This document shows, piece after piece, positions 5,111 through 5,902 of a stretch of 5,902 bases of DNA (positions are counted from its first letter, which is position 1; every line of letters begins with the position of its first letter). The stretch spans positions 1 through 5,902 of the forward strand of contig JAHAYB010000330.1 in assembly GCA_018384835.1 (NCBI GenBank), in the 5' to 3' direction. The DNA comes from Comamonas sp. (GTDB lineage: Bacteria; Pseudomonadota; Gammaproteobacteria; Burkholderiales; Burkholderiaceae_C). Made by a program: the position numbers and the translations under genes. The notes under the pieces were generated by a model. That model did no database searches and had not been told where the DNA came from. It saw nothing but the letters and a program-made list of their open reading frames with translations.

Positions 5111-5324
5111 TGGTGTGTCTGGCAATGGATATTAGTAGATGCTTGCTCAGCTCACGCTTGCGGAAAATCTCAATTAACCCGGTTAAGTCCATCTATGGTT
5201 CAAGCTAAGCCTCACAGGATTGCCGTCCTCGTGTGGCTTCTGTATCCCGAATTCATACCTACAGTACACACTAAACCTTTGCCATCGATAAGCAGAGATT
5301 ACCGGGAGCTAATAAAGCTCTAGC
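5111..5324. other. Non-coding region behind the origin, with small palindromes
   Basis: No gene is supported. Structures seen: TTAACC-C-GGTTAA at 5174-5186, an imperfect hairpin at 5207-5239 (AAGCC...GGCTT outside, AGGA/TCCT inside, loop TTGCCG), and GAGCT-AATAA-AGCTC at 5306-5320. None has a T-run, so none is a clear terminator. They could serve replication (single-strand initiation, fork arrest) or be incidental. Confidence 0.4.
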
Positions 5325-5357
5325 TTGCAAAGCATACGCAAGTTGCGTATGCTTTGC
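5325..5357. promoter_or_regulatory. 31-bp perfect palindrome with overlapping promoter, higBA operator
   Basis: Arms of 15 bp, GCAAAGCATACGCAA and its exact complement, flank a single G at 5342 (palindrome 5327-5357). TTGCAA at 5325-5330 and TATGCT at 5348-5353 are 17 bases apart and make a plausible sigma-70 promoter inside it. XRE-type HigA antitoxins bind such palindromes to shut their own promoter. There is no T-run after it, so a terminator is unlikely. Confidence 0.7.
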
Positions 5358-5361
5358 GGTA

Positions 5362-5700
5362 ATTAAAGCCGTCTTCGTTGAATTGCCTGCCTTTGAGCGC
5401 AACCGAGCCACTTATCTCAACGATGATGAGTTCAAGGAGTTCCAAGAACGCTTGCTCAAGAATCCAGAAGCCGGAGACATGATCGAAGGCACAGGGGGGC
5501 TGCGCAAAGTTCGTCACGGCGATCCTCGCCGAGGTAAAGGCACCCGAGGCGGCCTACGTGTCATTTACTACTGGTGGAGCGGTGGCCCACAGTTCTGGCT
5601 TTTTACGCTCTACGACAAGGATGAGCTGGAGAACCTGACACCCAAGCAGAAGGCCATCTTGAAGCAGCTTTTGAAGAACGAACTGGAGGCTAGGCAATGA
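5362..5700 (+). CDS. higB: HigB/RelE-like toxin of a type II TA module
   Basis: Toxin of the RelE superfamily, HigB type, expected to cut mRNA on the ribosome. With the start used here it has 112 aa. Family-typical segments are ERLLKNPEAGDMIEGTGGLRKVR (about 29-51), the basic stretch DPRRGKGTRGGLRVIYYWW (about 54-72) and FWLFTLYDKDELENLT (about 78-93). The start is unusual. The first regular start codon is TTG at 5383, but the seven codons before it read IKAVFVEL in frame, which is how proteins of this family normally begin (MKxVFVELP). I therefore place the start at ATT 5362, a rare start codon or a mutated ATG. No clear RBS precedes either one. The 3' end overlaps the antitoxin start as ATGA, typical toxin-first higBA order. 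The product is confident; the start is not. Confidence 0.87.
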   Translation: MKAVFVELPAFERNRATYLNDDEFKEFQERLLKNPEAGDMIEGTGGLRKVRHGDPRRGKGTRGGLRVIYYWWSGGPQFWLFTLYDKDELENLTPKQKAILKQLLKNELEARQ

Positions 5701-5902
5701 CCAAGCGCGATCTTTTTGCAGAACTCATCGAAGGCTTCGATTCCTTAGCCAGTGCTCGCGAAGGCAAGCTCACATTGCGCACGCACGAGATCGAGATCAA
5801 GCCAGAAGTCTCCATAACGTCCGAAGAACTCAAGTCGATCCGGGAACGCTTGAACCTGTCGCGCACCGTTTTTGCGAGCTATCTACGCACTAAACCCCGA
5901 AC
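5697..5902 (+). CDS. higA: HigA-like XRE-family antitoxin, cut by the window edge
   Basis: The first 68 residues are present, from the ATG in the ATGA overlap with higB to the right edge; the stop lies outside. The N-terminal part (MTKRDLFAELIEGFDSLASAR, then KLTLRTHEIEIKP) is typical of HigA partners of this HigB type. ITSEELKSIRERLNLSRTVFASYLRTKPR (about 40-68) is the start of the XRE helix-turn-helix, with the recognition helix cut off. It would neutralise HigB and bind the palindrome at 5327-5357. Confidence 0.88.
   Translation, partial: MTKRDLFAELIEGFDSLASAREGKLTLRTHEIEIKPEVSITSEELKSIRERLNLSRTVFASYLRTKPR

Noticed and set aside
5327..5357. Rho-independent terminator
   Set aside because: The palindrome is followed by GGTAATTAAAG, with no T-run, and it lies directly before a gene with promoter elements inside it.

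Overview
The window looks like part of a mobile plasmid, or an integrated plasmid-like element, from a betaproteobacterium, most likely Comamonadaceae (Acidovorax/Delftia/Comamonas/Variovorax-like). Evidence for a plasmid: a ColE2-type replication initiator with a matching origin just behind it, a ribbon-helix-helix (RHH) protein next to an unusual repeat array, a tyrosine integrase and two type II toxin-antitoxin (TA) modules. The host assignment is an inference from protein flavour and codon use, not from a search.

Layout, left to right. (1) 1-324: a small RHH protein, possibly the DNA-binding half of a partition system whose ATPase would lie off the left edge. (2) 325-1054: about 730 bases without a gene. 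It holds seven copies of the palindrome AACCATGGTT, two copies of a roughly 144-bp unit at a 165-bp period, and a 24-bp tandem repeat. This is a candidate centromere or operator. (3) 1055-2413: a tyrosine integrase with a complete catalytic set. (4) 2401-2940, minus strand: a relBE-type TA module with operator half-sites; the toxin gene overlaps the integrase tail to tail. (5) 3063-3902: a small unrecognised protein behind a perfect 22-bp AT-rich palindrome, then a two-gene translationally coupled operon (excisionase/MerR-like HTH protein plus a 99-aa unknown). (6) 3903-5110: the replicon, made of a structured leader, the rep gene (AEP/PriCT-type primase-initiator with a C-terminal HTH) and a ColE2-like origin. 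(7) 5111-5324: non-coding with small palindromes. (8) 5325-5902: a higBA-type TA module behind a perfect 31-bp palindrome; the antitoxin is cut by the right edge.

Rep would start copying at the adjacent origin and be limited by structure, and probably by antisense RNA, in its leader. The RHH protein and its array would help stable inheritance, and the two TA modules would penalise loss. The integrase could move the element into and out of a chromosome, and the small HTH protein is a candidate directionality factor. The features that most merit follow-up are the AACCATGGTT array, the rep leader and origin, and the higB start, where ATT stands where an ATG would be expected.
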